This document shows, piece after piece, positions 29,555 through 38,806 of a DNA stretch of 64,000 nucleotides; the first letter of the stretch is position 1; the number at the start of each line of letters is the position of its first letter. The notes under the pieces are model-generated. The model was not told the DNA's origin and did not search any database. It saw only the letters and a program-made list of their open reading frames with translations. This DNA comes from Robiginitomaculum sp. (GTDB lineage Bacteria; Pseudomonadota; Alphaproteobacteria; Caulobacterales; Maricaulaceae): assembly GCA_016765135.1 (NCBI GenBank), contig JAESQN010000037.1, forward strand, positions 1-64,000. The letters run 5' to 3'. The translations under genes and the position numbers were made by a program.

Positions 29555-30103
29555 ATGAAAATGTATAAATTTGTTTTGGTTGTTGTGGCGGCCCTTGGCC
29601 TGTTGACGGCCTGTGCGCCCGAGAAGAAAACTGACGTTGGCGAGATGACCGGTGCGCGTATGGCAGGGCTTATTCAGAAAATTGACGAGGCGGCTGAGGT
29701 GAGCGGCAATGTTATTTCCTTTAAAGTCAAAAAGCGCGAAATGGTTTTGGTTTATGATAGCAATGCCGACCGTGTGCGGATTATGAGACCGGTCACGTCG
29801 GCCAGTGGTGTGTCCGGTGAGGTTTATAAGCGCATGTTACAGGCCAATTATGACGCGGTGCTTGACCCGCGTTATGCTATCGCCAATGATCTCGTCTGGG
29901 CAGTTTATATGCATCCTTTAGGGCAGCTGTCGGATGGCGAATTATTGTCCGCCATCGCCCAAGTCTATACGACCGCCGAAACATTCGGCTCTGGCTATTC
30001 TTCCGGCGCATTCGTATTTGGCGGCGGCGACAGCAATGCCTTGCACCAAGAATTGCTCAAGGAATTGGAAGATGCAACCAAGACAAAAGATAAGGATATC
30101 TAG
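29555..30103 (+). CDS. Lipoprotein of unknown function
   Basis: A 182-residue lipoprotein with a signal peptide ending in the lipobox LTAC (C20) and a GGAGAAAG ribosome site. The mature part looks like a compact alpha/beta fold: VISFKVKKREMVLVYDSNADRVRIM, then MLQANYDAVLDPRYAIANDLVWAVYMHPLGQLSDGELLSAI and a Gly-rich SSGAFVFGGGDS. The middle block recalls type III secretion chaperone (CesT-like) folds found in uncharacterised marine proteins; this is inference. It is convergent with ccmI. Confidence 0.7.
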   Translation: MKMYKFVLVVVAALGLLTACAPEKKTDVGEMTGARMAGLIQKIDEAAEVSGNVISFKVKKREMVLVYDSNADRVRIMRPVTSASGVSGEVYKRMLQANYDAVLDPRYAIANDLVWAVYMHPLGQLSDGELLSAIAQVYTTAETFGSGYSSGAFVFGGGDSNALHQELLKELEDATKTKDKDI

Positions 30104-30124
30104 GGATAACTAAAAACATTGGGC

Positions 30125-31012
30125 CTATTTATTTGTCGGCCACCCTGAAACAGATAAAATTTGCTCTATTGTTTGCGGGTTGTCTTTAAACGTTTCGCGC
30201 ATGCGGGCTATGTCTGCGGCGGCTTCGGCCTCTTGACCTAACACACGCCGCGCCCGCAATAATCGTGTCCAGCCGTCTGCGTCATTTGGATTGGCTTTCA
30301 ATTTTTCAGCTAGCCCTGTCACCATGCTATTGATCATGGCCTGGCGGTCTTGCGGGGTCATATTGGCCGCATCTTGCATTTGCTGTGCGCTTGGGCCGGG
30401 GGCGGTTTGTTGGGTTATGAATTGTTTGGCGCCTTCAAATTCCTTTAATATATTGGGGTCGTTGTCTGTAAGCTCAAGTGTTTTTTCGTAGGCGACCACG
30501 GCTTCGTCATAGCGGCGCAGGGTTATTAGGCTTCTGGCATAGAGCACCCAGGCTTGAGGGTCATCGTCGCCGTTTTTTAGTCTTTCTTCAAGTTGAGCAA
30601 CGGCACTTTGCAATGTCATGCCAGTCGTGTTTTCCAACTGCACGGGGCGCTGCAAGGCACCTGGCTTGGTCAACTCTGGTCGGCCAACCACGGCGTATAG
30701 CCCTATGGCGGAGAATGCGAAGATGACGAAGAGCGAGCTGAGTAAAAGGGCAGGGGGTGCGCTATCTGTTTGGGTTTCTGTATTTGTGTGTTTGATGATT
30801 TGTCTTTGCAGTTCGATCTTGGCGGTTTCCAAAACCGAAATATCAACGGTTTCGCCAGCCGTTTCGATTTGAGCATCAATCTGTGCTATTTTTCCCAAAT
30901 AGTCAGCGGTTTCACTATTTGGCGCACTTTTAGGAGCCTGCTTGATATAGAGCGGGCGGGCCACAAACAGTAGTACGCACAACACCAATATACCCATTAT
31001 TAGCCAGATCAT
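30125..31012 (-). CDS. ccmI: Cytochrome c biogenesis protein CcmI
   Basis: Membrane-bound TPR protein that holds apocytochrome c for haem ligation by CcmF/CcmH. The 295 residues start with a membrane helix (about 2-18), and a second lies near 87-107 (PPALLLSSLFVIFAFSAIGLYAVVG). The periplasmic C-terminal half has TPR motifs, including DDPQAWVLYARSLITLRRYDEAVVAYEKTLEL. The start overlaps the ccmH stop by 4 bases (ATGA). It is the last gene of the ccmFGHI operon. Confidence 0.93.
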   Translation of the reverse strand: MIWLIMGILVLCVLLFVARPLYIKQAPKSAPNSETADYLGKIAQIDAQIETAGETVDISVLETAKIELQRQIIKHTNTETQTDSAPPALLLSSLFVIFAFSAIGLYAVVGRPELTKPGALQRPVQLENTTGMTLQSAVAQLEERLKNGDDDPQAWVLYARSLITLRRYDEAVVAYEKTLELTDNDPNILKEFEGAKQFITQQTAPGPSAQQMQDAANMTPQDRQAMINSMVTGLAEKLKANPNDADGWTRLLRARRVLGQEAEAAADIARMRETFKDNPQTIEQILSVSGWPTNK

Positions 31013-31476
31013 GTGCCGTTCTCCTTCTCGGCTTTCTCAGTTTTGGATATTTTCTTAAACTGCGCCATTTCTTTATCACTCAAGGGTTCAGGCTCTAATT
31101 GCGTCGTCGTGCGGCGTGTCCGAACCACGTACCAGCCTAGGAACACCAGCATCAGCCCCATAGGTGCAAACCATAAAACATAAGTATTTGCCTGCACGGG
31201 TGGTTTCAGCAGGACGAAGTCGCCATATCGGGATTGCATATAAGCAATCACCTCGGTGTTGCTGTCGCCCTGTCTGATCCGGAAACGTACCAGCTTGCGC
31301 ATATCTTTGGCCAAATCCGCATCGGATTCGTCTATGGACTGGTTTTGGCAGACCACGCAGCGCAAAGCACTTCCGACCTCATAGGCGCGGGCCTCGACCT
31401 CTTTGTCCGATAAGTCCTGCGCAAATGCGGGGAAGCTCAAAAATAGGACGGCGAGAATTAAATTTAAATATTTCAC
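31009..31476 (-). CDS. ccmH: Cytochrome c biogenesis protein CcmH
   Basis: Membrane-anchored thioredoxin-like reductant of apocytochrome c. A signal/anchor (residues 1-19) precedes the CVVC motif in LRCVVCQNQSIDES, followed by the typical RIRQGDSNTEVIAYMQSRYGDFVLLKPP. A C-terminal membrane helix spans about 100-120. At 155 residues it is the short CcmH/CycL form, with CcmI separate. It overlaps both neighbours by 4 bases. Confidence 0.95.
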   Translation of the reverse strand: MKYLNLILAVLFLSFPAFAQDLSDKEVEARAYEVGSALRCVVCQNQSIDESDADLAKDMRKLVRFRIRQGDSNTEVIAYMQSRYGDFVLLKPPVQANTYVLWFAPMGLMLVFLGWYVVRTRRTTTQLEPEPLSDKEMAQFKKISKTEKAEKENGT

Positions 31477-32024
31477 TGACTTACCTCCACTTCTTGCTCC
31501 AGAATTAGCGCCACAGGCTTAATCTCGTCGCGCCAGATTTTATCGGAAATCGGCCCGACATATTTATAGCGGATTTGGCCATTTTTATCCACGAGGAAGC
31601 TTTCCGGCGCACCCGTCACCCCAAGGGAAATCGCTAAAATACTGTCCGCATCAAAGACAACGCGGTCATAGGGATTACCGCCGCGCTCCAGCCACCGGCG
31701 GCCCTTTTCCGTAGTGTCGCGCCAATTTATACCCAGCATGGTGATTTCGCCTGTTGCCTCCAGCTTGCGCAGGGTCGGGTGTTCCAAATCACAGGCCACA
31801 CACCACGAACCAAACACATTGACCAGGGTCACTTGTCCTTTGAGATAGGTCTGGTCAATCTGCACATCCGGATCAAATAAATCCGGTAGGGAAAATTCAG
31901 GAAATGGTTCGTTGATCAATTGCGAGGGCAATTTACTCGGGTCTTTGGTCAGGCCAATAGCCAGGAAAATCCCCATAACAGAAAATAGCAATAGCGGGAT
32001 CAAGCCTTTCCAAGTCATTTTCAT
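31473..32024 (-). CDS. ccmG: Thiol:disulfide interchange protein CcmG/DsbE
   Basis: Periplasmic thioredoxin-fold protein supplying reductant for cytochrome c maturation. The 183 residues begin with a membrane anchor (about 8-26). The active site is WCVAC in NVFGSWCVACDLEHP; most relatives read WCVPC or WCPTC, so the inner residue is somewhat unusual. Further family segments are GINWRDT, DSILAISLGVTGAPESFLVDKNG and YKYVGPI. It overlaps ccmH by 4 bases and lies 30 bases after ccmF. Confidence 0.94.
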   Translation of the reverse strand: MKMTWKGLIPLLLFSVMGIFLAIGLTKDPSKLPSQLINEPFPEFSLPDLFDPDVQIDQTYLKGQVTLVNVFGSWCVACDLEHPTLRKLEATGEITMLGINWRDTTEKGRRWLERGGNPYDRVVFDADSILAISLGVTGAPESFLVDKNGQIRYKYVGPISDKIWRDEIKPVALILEQEVEVSQ

Positions 32025-32054
32025 ATTAGTGTCATTTTCATATTAAAATCATCT

Positions 32055-34010
32055 TCATGACTTGCGGCCCCTATCAAGAATGGACACAAAACCCGCCAAA
32101 GCCGTCATCAGTGCGCCCAGCCATATCCACACCACAAATGGATGCACATAGGCCCGTACCACCCATCCAGTTTCGGGGTCGCCCTCGCCGACGCCTGCAT
32201 ATAGATTTTTCATAAACCTGACTTTGATACCGGCTTCGGTGGTGACCATATCGCGCACCGGGTAGAAGCGTTGCGAGGAGCGTAGATTGGCAACGATTTC
32301 GCCGTTTTTTTGCACTTGCACCAGCCCTGTCATTTTCTGGAAATTGGCCTCGCGGCCAGGTGTGATGCTTTTCAAAGTAAACTCATAACCGTTGACATTT
32401 ATACTTTCGCCCAACTTCAGCCGCTTGGCTTCACTGCCTTCCCAAACCGACATGCCGGTAATGCCGACCATGCAAATGGCAATACCCATATGAGCCAAGA
32501 AAAACCCCCAGACCGAGGCGGGCTGGGCTTTCAGGAGTTTCATCGCCCCCGGTTTACCGAATTTGATTTTTCGCCCCATTGCCACACATGTGCTATAGGC
32601 CAGATAGGCGGCAACGCCCAAAGACAATGCCCCAAGCACGGACTTGCCGAGCCAGAACGTCAAGGCGGCCACGACGGCAATCAAGACGGCAGATTTCAGC
32701 AAATGCGGTTTTAAACTGACCCAGCTATCCTTGCGCCATTTCACCAGTGGGCCAACACCCATAAAGGCGATCAACACAATCATCACAGGGCCAAATGTCC
32801 GGTCAAAATAAGGAGCACCGACAGATATTTTATCATTGGAAAAAGCCTCGACCAAAAGCGGGTAAAACGTACCGAGAAACACGGTGAAGGCGGCGACACT
32901 GAGCAATAGATTGTTCAGCAAAAGCCCGCCTTCTTTGGACACCATTGTAAACTCTGGCCCGCCGCGTAATTTATGGGCGCGCATGGCATAGAGGGTTAGG
33001 CCGCCTCCGGTGGCCAAGATCAACAAAGCTAAAATAAACACGCCGCGCTCGGGGTCTACGGCAAAGGAATGCACGCTGGTCAATAAGCCGGAGCGCACGA
33101 CAAATGTACCGACCAGGCTGAGACTAAAGGCGGCAATGGCGAGCAGGATTGTCCAACTGGCCATAGAATGGCGCTTGCCCAAAGTCATGATGGAGTGCAA
33201 CAGAGCTGTGCCAGCCAGCCAAGGTATAAAGGAGACATTTTCCACCGGATCCCACATCCACCAACCGCCCCAGCCAAGCTCGTAATAGGCCCAGATACTG
33301 CCCATAGTAATGCCGATGGTCAGGAAGCTCCAGGCGACCAGCACCCACGGCCTGAGCCAGCGCGCCCAAACTGCGTCCACACGCCCTTCGATCAAGGCGG
33401 CGACGGCAAAGGAAAACGCCATGGAAAACCCGACATAGCCTAAATATAAAAACGGCGGATGGAAGGCTAGCCCAGGGTCTTGCAACAACGGGTTGAGACC
33501 TTGCCCGTTGGCCGGCACCGGACTTAGGCGCTCAAATGGGTTGGAGGTAAAAACAATAAAGGCCAGAAACCCAACCCCGATCATACCTTGGACGGCCAAA
33601 GCCCGAGCTTTCAGACCTGCGGGCAGGGTTTTACCGTAAATAGGCACCAGTGCGCCGAACAGACCAAGGATAAGCACCCAAAGCAACATAGAGCCTTCGT
33701 GATTGCCCCAAACACCACTGATTTTATAGAGCATGGGTTTGTCGGTGTGGGAATTGACAGTTACCAATTTGGTGGAAAAATCCGACTGGATAAACACTAT
33801 GGTCAAGGCGGCAAATGCCAAAGCAAGCAAGATAAATTGCGCCGTAGCGGCCCGGTCGCCAAAAACCATCAAACGCCCATCATTTTTTTGCGCACCAATC
33901 ATGGGCAACACGGACTGCGCCGCCGCTACCAATAAGGCGAGTATCAAAGTGATCTGTCCAAATTCAGCTATCATGGGTGTGTACATAGACGCCATGTGTG
34001 AAAGCCACAA
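32055..34010 (-). CDS. ccmF: Haem lyase subunit CcmF
   Basis: Large polytopic inner-membrane protein that attaches haem to apocytochrome c. The 651 residues hold about 14-15 membrane segments. The WWD haem-handling motif is GWGGWWMWDPVENVSF near residue 250, with conserved periplasmic histidines such as HPPFLYLGY and HSIMTLGKRHSMASW. A soluble periplasmic domain lies near 535-610. ccmE, often just upstream of ccmF in alphaproteobacteria, is absent here; the TipN-like gene occupies that place 60 bases away. Confidence 0.96.
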   Translation of the reverse strand: MWLSHMASMYTPMIAEFGQITLILALLVAAAQSVLPMIGAQKNDGRLMVFGDRAATAQFILLALAFAALTIVFIQSDFSTKLVTVNSHTDKPMLYKISGVWGNHEGSMLLWVLILGLFGALVPIYGKTLPAGLKARALAVQGMIGVGFLAFIVFTSNPFERLSPVPANGQGLNPLLQDPGLAFHPPFLYLGYVGFSMAFSFAVAALIEGRVDAVWARWLRPWVLVAWSFLTIGITMGSIWAYYELGWGGWWMWDPVENVSFIPWLAGTALLHSIMTLGKRHSMASWTILLAIAAFSLSLVGTFVVRSGLLTSVHSFAVDPERGVFILALLILATGGGLTLYAMRAHKLRGGPEFTMVSKEGGLLLNNLLLSVAAFTVFLGTFYPLLVEAFSNDKISVGAPYFDRTFGPVMIVLIAFMGVGPLVKWRKDSWVSLKPHLLKSAVLIAVVAALTFWLGKSVLGALSLGVAAYLAYSTCVAMGRKIKFGKPGAMKLLKAQPASVWGFFLAHMGIAICMVGITGMSVWEGSEAKRLKLGESINVNGYEFTLKSITPGREANFQKMTGLVQVQKNGEIVANLRSSQRFYPVRDMVTTEAGIKVRFMKNLYAGVGEGDPETGWVVRAYVHPFVVWIWLGALMTALAGFVSILDRGRKS

Positions 34011-34070
34011 TCATAAACTACGTTGGTCACCTAATGGGTAACGGAGGTGTAGAAATCATGAAGCATAACA

Positions 34071-36350
34071 TCAAACCCGGCCGTAATTCAGGGCAGCGTC
34101 GCATAATAGATAGGCGCGTCCGGTTTCGCTTTCCAGTTTTGTGCGAATAGCCTCACGGTCCCCGGCCAGTGCCTCGATTAAGCGGTCAAACCGGGTCGCA
34201 AAAATAATAGTTTTGTCGCTAAGCTCGTCGCTTAGAGCTAAGGACTTCACCAAATGCTCCACCGGATTTTTGAGCCGCGCCGCTACGCATTTGCTCATCG
34301 CCACATGACCGTGCGACGCACGGGCGTTGCTGGCTTCGATGATGCAGCCATCGTCCACAACCGCATTGGCTGACAACCCCAATTGGGCCAAATCTGCCAA
34401 TATAATATCATCATCGCTCATGGTGGTGGTCGTGGGTTGGGCCGTGGGTTGAAGTGGTGTCCCGGCCTCGTCCTGAGGCTCGTTTGGTGGGGTGGAGGCA
34501 ACAATGTCAAGGCTGGAGACCTCCTCGCTCTTGGACTGTTTGCTGAAAATTTTACGAAATAGCCCTCCGGATTTTGATTTCGGCTTACGCTCATCATCAA
34601 TAGGCGCACTGCGCCGGACAGTTGCATCATCAGGTGTAGGCGCATCATCACGTGTATCCGGCATAATTGGAGGCTCTGGAGGTGTATTCTCAGTATTTTG
34701 CCGCAAAATATCTGCATCAATGAGAGCAGTGTCAAGATCAAGGGTTCCGGTTTTGGGGGGCGTGGGGATATCCAGAACATCCACGTGTAAAGTGGACTGT
34801 GGCTGGGTATTTTTCTCAATTTTCAGGGGAACGCTGTCTGTCTTTTCAATTTTTGCAATCGGTACATCAATAATGGGCTTTAGTTTAAGTCGCGTTCGCC
34901 GGGATGGTTTTGCCCGTTTCTTTGGCCCATCTTGCTTAGAGGTGTCTCCCTGGGAGCTATCTCCTTGGAAGGTATCTTCTGGGCTGTCATCGGGGACCAG
35001 CTCCAAGGATTTGAGTTGTTTATTGCCAATCCGGGTCTGTAAATCAGCCATTTCCCGTTCAATGCGCGTAATCTCTTTGCGGGTCAATTCTAGGCTGTCC
35101 TGCACGCGTTGGGCCGCCATATCGCTTATGCTTTGGGCGTGTTCAGTGGAATATTGCACCATATCGCGCATCTCTGCGAACCGGGCTTTTACGGCACTGT
35201 CAGCCAGAGAGGCCGATTCGGCTAAGGCTTCGATGGTTTCCTTGCCGGAGCGCGAAGCTTCCGTGAGGCTTTCCGCACTGGCCTGGGCCGACAGAGAAAG
35301 GTCGCGCATTTTGACCAGACGTTTTTCCATGCTCACCCCCAGAGAGGTTTGCTCATCGCGCAAATGCTCGATCATGGTCGTCAATTCGCCTGCGTGTTTC
35401 TTGTAAACCATGTCCAATTCTTCGGAACGCTGGCGAATAATATCTCCCAGGCTTTTGATGTCTTCATGGCTGGCGCTTAATGTTGATGCGGCCTGTACCG
35501 TGTTCGAGCGGACAATATCAGAAGCCGAATTGATCTTGGCGGTGGCACCCTCAACACTGATACGGGCTTCTTTAATTTTTTGCTCCGCGATTTGGACGGC
35601 CTTGGCAAGGTTGTCGGTGTGCATGATCAATGTATTGGATAAGCTTGCCATGCTTGTATCCAGAGTTTCCGTCATATTTATCAGGGTTTGCTTTTGCGTA
35701 TCAACAGACTGGTTGATAGTCTCAACTGTTTCGCGCACGTCTCTATTGGCGTTTTGCATGGTCTCGGCCTGGAGTTGAATTGTCTCGTCCATAGCTCCGA
35801 GGCGGGCAAGGGCTGTGTTTAATTTATTGTCCACATGGTCGATTTGAGCCGTTATAGCCTTAGCCATAATTTTACTTTTGCCAATGACGGTTTCATCTGG
35901 TGTACTGAGCGCGGTCGCGGCCTGGTTTAGGGTCTGCGCCTGACCAGACAGTTTCGCCAATTGCTTGAGGCAATATGCCGTCACAAAAATCAACAGTATT
36001 GGGCCAAGGACGAGTGTGGCAATAGAGGCCCATTGCAAGGGCGAATAAGCTTGCCAGTTTTTGCTGACATCCAGGACAATAAAAAGTAACGCCCCGACGA
36101 TAATAAGCCATAATAGACTTGCCCCAATAACAACCCGTTTGATCCAGCTAAAATCTGGCGCATCATTTAGTATCTTATTTGGTGTCTTATTTGGTGTCTT
36201 ATTTGGTGTCTGGGCTAAAGGTGTTTCTGTCACGGGTATTGCGGGCTTTGCCGTACCAACCAAATCCAGAGCATCCACATCTTTACTTGAAGTTTGCGAC
36301 TGAGTTGTCGCTGCCTCAATACTGGTAATTTTAATTTTTTTGTCTACCAC
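34071..36350 (-). CDS. Large coiled-coil membrane protein, TipN-like
   Basis: A 759-residue protein. An N-terminal linker with four TPNK-type repeats (12-bp DNA repeats near 36169-36210) precedes two membrane helices at about 71-93 and 106-127. A long predicted coiled coil follows (about 130-450), rich in Ala, Glu, Thr and Gln. A charged, Pro-rich disordered section (about 450-640) leads to a conserved-looking C-terminal domain (about 655-759) with DIILADLAQLGLSANAVVDDG and TGRAYLLCDAALNYGRV. Two helices plus a long coiled coil resemble Caulobacter TipN, a polarity landmark. The resemblance is of architecture only. Confidence 0.6.
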   Translation of the reverse strand: MVDKKIKITSIEAATTQSQTSSKDVDALDLVGTAKPAIPVTETPLAQTPNKTPNKTPNKILNDAPDFSWIKRVVIGASLLWLIIVGALLFIVLDVSKNWQAYSPLQWASIATLVLGPILLIFVTAYCLKQLAKLSGQAQTLNQAATALSTPDETVIGKSKIMAKAITAQIDHVDNKLNTALARLGAMDETIQLQAETMQNANRDVRETVETINQSVDTQKQTLINMTETLDTSMASLSNTLIMHTDNLAKAVQIAEQKIKEARISVEGATAKINSASDIVRSNTVQAASTLSASHEDIKSLGDIIRQRSEELDMVYKKHAGELTTMIEHLRDEQTSLGVSMEKRLVKMRDLSLSAQASAESLTEASRSGKETIEALAESASLADSAVKARFAEMRDMVQYSTEHAQSISDMAAQRVQDSLELTRKEITRIEREMADLQTRIGNKQLKSLELVPDDSPEDTFQGDSSQGDTSKQDGPKKRAKPSRRTRLKLKPIIDVPIAKIEKTDSVPLKIEKNTQPQSTLHVDVLDIPTPPKTGTLDLDTALIDADILRQNTENTPPEPPIMPDTRDDAPTPDDATVRRSAPIDDERKPKSKSGGLFRKIFSKQSKSEEVSSLDIVASTPPNEPQDEAGTPLQPTAQPTTTTMSDDDIILADLAQLGLSANAVVDDGCIIEASNARASHGHVAMSKCVAARLKNPVEHLVKSLALSDELSDKTIIFATRFDRLIEALAGDREAIRTKLESETGRAYLLCDAALNYGRV

Positions 36351-36492
36351 TGTCTGCCCTTTTGATTTGCCCGTTATCGTTCAGTCTGGCCCGTTAAGGA
36401 ATTAGTTGTGTCTTTATACTATACTGTGCGGCACGGGAAAAGGTTAAACAATGTATTTAACCGCTCCGTGGTGAAACGGGAAGGGGGGCCTT

Positions 36493-36729
36493 ATGGCCAA
36501 AGCTACACTGCGCATGAGCGCAACAGAACAATCATACCTGCGTTTGGGGCTTAAACAGCCCGGCGGGAAACTGCCACTATTTGATAATAATGGACGAGAA
36601 ATCAACAACCGCACGATCATGGCGTGTGTTGAAAAAGGCTATGCAGAGAAATGGTTTGCCAATCCACTTAAACCGGAATGGCTGGTTTGCCGCCTGACAA
36701 TTGCTGGGCGGGCCGCTGCTAAAGTTTGA
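36493..36729 (+). CDS. Small conserved-looking unknown protein
   Basis: A 78-residue soluble, basic protein with a strong ribosome site (GGGAAGGGGGGCC) before the ATG. It reads as compact: YLRLGLKQPGGKLPLFDNNGREI, then GYAEKWFANPLKPEWLVCRLT and GRAAAKV. It has no membrane segment and no motif of known function. Similar small proteins with LRLGL and NPLKPxWLVCRLT patterns occur in related alphaproteobacteria as I recall, but no role is known. It is divergent from the TipN-like gene. Confidence 0.65.
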   Translation: MAKATLRMSATEQSYLRLGLKQPGGKLPLFDNNGREINNRTIMACVEKGYAEKWFANPLKPEWLVCRLTIAGRAAAKV

Positions 36730-36731
36730 AG

Positions 36732-36872
36732 CTAGCTTAAAATACGCAGTATTGCAGGTTTTTTAGGCTTTTTATCTTCGGCATCATCGGGTTTTGGTTG
36801 GGCTTTAAGGCCAAGAAACATAAATGCCAGCAACAGTGTCACATTAAGCAACCATTTTATGAAAGTATCCAT
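36732..36872 (-). CDS. Short single-pass membrane protein (46 aa)
   Basis: A 46-codon frame from ATG at 36872 to TAG at 36732. The N-terminal half is a membrane helix (FIKWLLNVTLLLAFMFLGL) and the C-terminal half is charged (KPDDAEDKKPKKP). A GGGAA-like sequence lies about 8 bases upstream of the ATG. It sits tail to tail with the 78-residue gene. Coding status rests on composition and position only. Confidence 0.45.
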   Translation of the reverse strand: MDTFIKWLLNVTLLLAFMFLGLKAQPKPDDAEDKKPKKPAILRILS

Positions 36873-36979
36873 CTGTAGTTCCCGAAATAATTACGATATA
36901 TATAAAAGAGTATATAGTGAGTCGTTTTGGTAATCAAGGGCAAGAATGGTCAATTAGACGTGAACACTATGAATTATTG

Positions 36980-38806
36980 TTAAGGCTGAGGCCGGACGAC
37001 ACGGTAAACCAGTAATTCATCGCCCGAACCAATATCTACGGCTTCCAACCATGTGGGTGTCTTGCCAGCTATCAGTTGCGCCAGCATACCGTTTGGCCCG
37101 TATTTCAACATCAGGTTGGTTTCATTACTATTCCGACAAGCAATCACATAATCAGCTTTCATGTCCGTAACTGCCTTTTTGGCAACCACTTCATCTTCAA
37201 TAAACATGTCAAGTGCCGCCAAAATTCCGCTGGCATTACGGTGATAGGGCGCAGATGTAACGCTAAGCTTCGTAAAATGCAAAACCGGGGCACCCAGATC
37301 TATTTGCGTAAGGGCGGTGCCGGGGGGCAGGGCATTTAGGTGCGCCAATACGGGCTGGCTGATGCACTGTAATTCTGTGCTTTCGCTAACCGTTTCAGGT
37401 TTTTGTTTTGAGAGTGCCAGGATGATTAAAGGCAAGGTTACAGGCGTCATCGCAATGACTAAACCGATGCTTACCAATAGTTTTTTTGGTTTGGATTTAA
37501 ATCGTCCCGCCCACTGCAAAGTATTTATCAGCAACAGTGTAGCCAAAGGGATTGAAAGTGCAGTGGCAAAAAACATCAACCTGGCTTGTAATAATCCGGC
37601 GAACAGGGTCATAATAACAAATAATATCAATGTTCTATGGCGCAAACCTAATAAACCTCCTTGTTTCTTGGAGACAAACACATACGCAAGGATAGCCAGC
37701 ATCGGTAAAACAATGGTAGCGATCCCTGTCGCTAGGTCAGCGCGCACAAATTTTGCAAAGTTCTTGGCCTCAGCAACATTTGACAGCCAAATTTCGACCA
37801 GACGGCTGTCCAAACCAGCATAGGGGCCTTTTAGACATTGGGGGTAAAGGACAATGGTGATCAGTAACGCGGCGGCACCAAATGCGCCCGCCAGGAAAAA
37901 TCGGGTCATTGGCGTTTTTATTGTGCGTCCTGCAAAGCTTAGACCCCACAGAATTACGGCTATGAGTAAAGTCAGTTGGGTGTAAACCACGGAAAGCGCG
38001 TCACAGCTCGGCGCAAACCAATTTTCCGGCGTGGTGCTCACAAGCAGGCTTAGGAGCGTTGTGAGGGCCAAGGCCAGCCCAAAAACACGGAGTTTCCGTG
38101 CGGCCTCATCTTCTGCGAACACCCAAATCAAGGACACGGCAATGCAGGCGGCAGCAACATAAGGGGCGCTCTCAATACCCACATACAAACCAAACCCGCA
38201 TAAAATACCTGCGTATATCAATGCATTAGGGTTGTTTTTTGATGTGATGATAAACCAGCACGTCGCTAAAGCCATGACAATTTGCAAGCCGTGATGGTCG
38301 ATGCGTCCCATGCCAAACTGCGCCAAGGCGCCGAAGGACAATACCAGCATGAAAGCAGCTATGAGCGGTACGGCTCGGTTGTCTGATAATTTACGGGCAA
38401 TTGCCGTGGCTAGATATAGGTATATGAGCAGCAAAATGCTTGGATAAGCAATAATTATGGCCAGTTCGGCTTTGGCTGGGCCCAATATGGGGGTTAAAAC
38501 TTTAATTGGCCCGCCAATCAACACATCTGAAATACGAGACCAGTGGGCATTAAGCGGCTCAACCGGATTAAGGCGGTATTGATGCAGATCAAACCAGCTT
38601 TGCCCACCCAACCAGTCACGAATTTCCGCCATACGCATATAATCGTCATTGCCCGGCAGCTCTCCGCGCAGTAATGATGCGCTATTGCGTGTCCAGCTTA
38701 AAAACATGAATAACAGCCAGATCAAAATGACACTGCCGTGCCGCTCAATCAGATATTGCGCCCGGGGCGACAGGTCGCCGGGCTTCATTGGTGATGTTTT
38801 ACTCAA
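36980..38806 (-). CDS. Polytopic membrane protein, GT-C glycosyltransferase-like
   Basis: A 608-residue membrane protein with about 12 hydrophobic segments and a C-terminal periplasmic domain (about 490-608). The first extracytoplasmic loop has PGNDDYMRMAEIRDWLGGQ and NAHWSRISDVL, resembling the acidic catalytic loop of STT3/GT-C transferases. GMGRIDHHGLQI near 165-177 is a second conserved-looking block. It may transfer sugar from a polyprenyl carrier, but acceptor and donor are unknown. It overlaps the CPBP protease gene by 4 bases, implying co-expression. Confidence 0.65.
   Translation of the reverse strand: MSKTSPMKPGDLSPRAQYLIERHGSVILIWLLFMFLSWTRNSASLLRGELPGNDDYMRMAEIRDWLGGQSWFDLHQYRLNPVEPLNAHWSRISDVLIGGPIKVLTPILGPAKAELAIIIAYPSILLLIYLYLATAIARKLSDNRAVPLIAAFMLVLSFGALAQFGMGRIDHHGLQIVMALATCWFIITSKNNPNALIYAGILCGFGLYVGIESAPYVAAACIAVSLIWVFAEDEAARKLRVFGLALALTTLLSLLVSTTPENWFAPSCDALSVVYTQLTLLIAVILWGLSFAGRTIKTPMTRFFLAGAFGAAALLITIVLYPQCLKGPYAGLDSRLVEIWLSNVAEAKNFAKFVRADLATGIATIVLPMLAILAYVFVSKKQGGLLGLRHRTLILFVIMTLFAGLLQARLMFFATALSIPLATLLLINTLQWAGRFKSKPKKLLVSIGLVIAMTPVTLPLIILALSKQKPETVSESTELQCISQPVLAHLNALPPGTALTQIDLGAPVLHFTKLSVTSAPYHRNASGILAALDMFIEDEVVAKKAVTDMKADYVIACRNSNETNLMLKYGPNGMLAQLIAGKTPTWLEAVDIGSGDELLVYRVVRPQP

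Noticed and set aside
34492-35406. Open frame of 304 codons antisense to the TipN-like gene
   Set aside because: Ser/Arg-rich shadow created by the Ala/Glu/Thr-rich coiled coil on the other strand.
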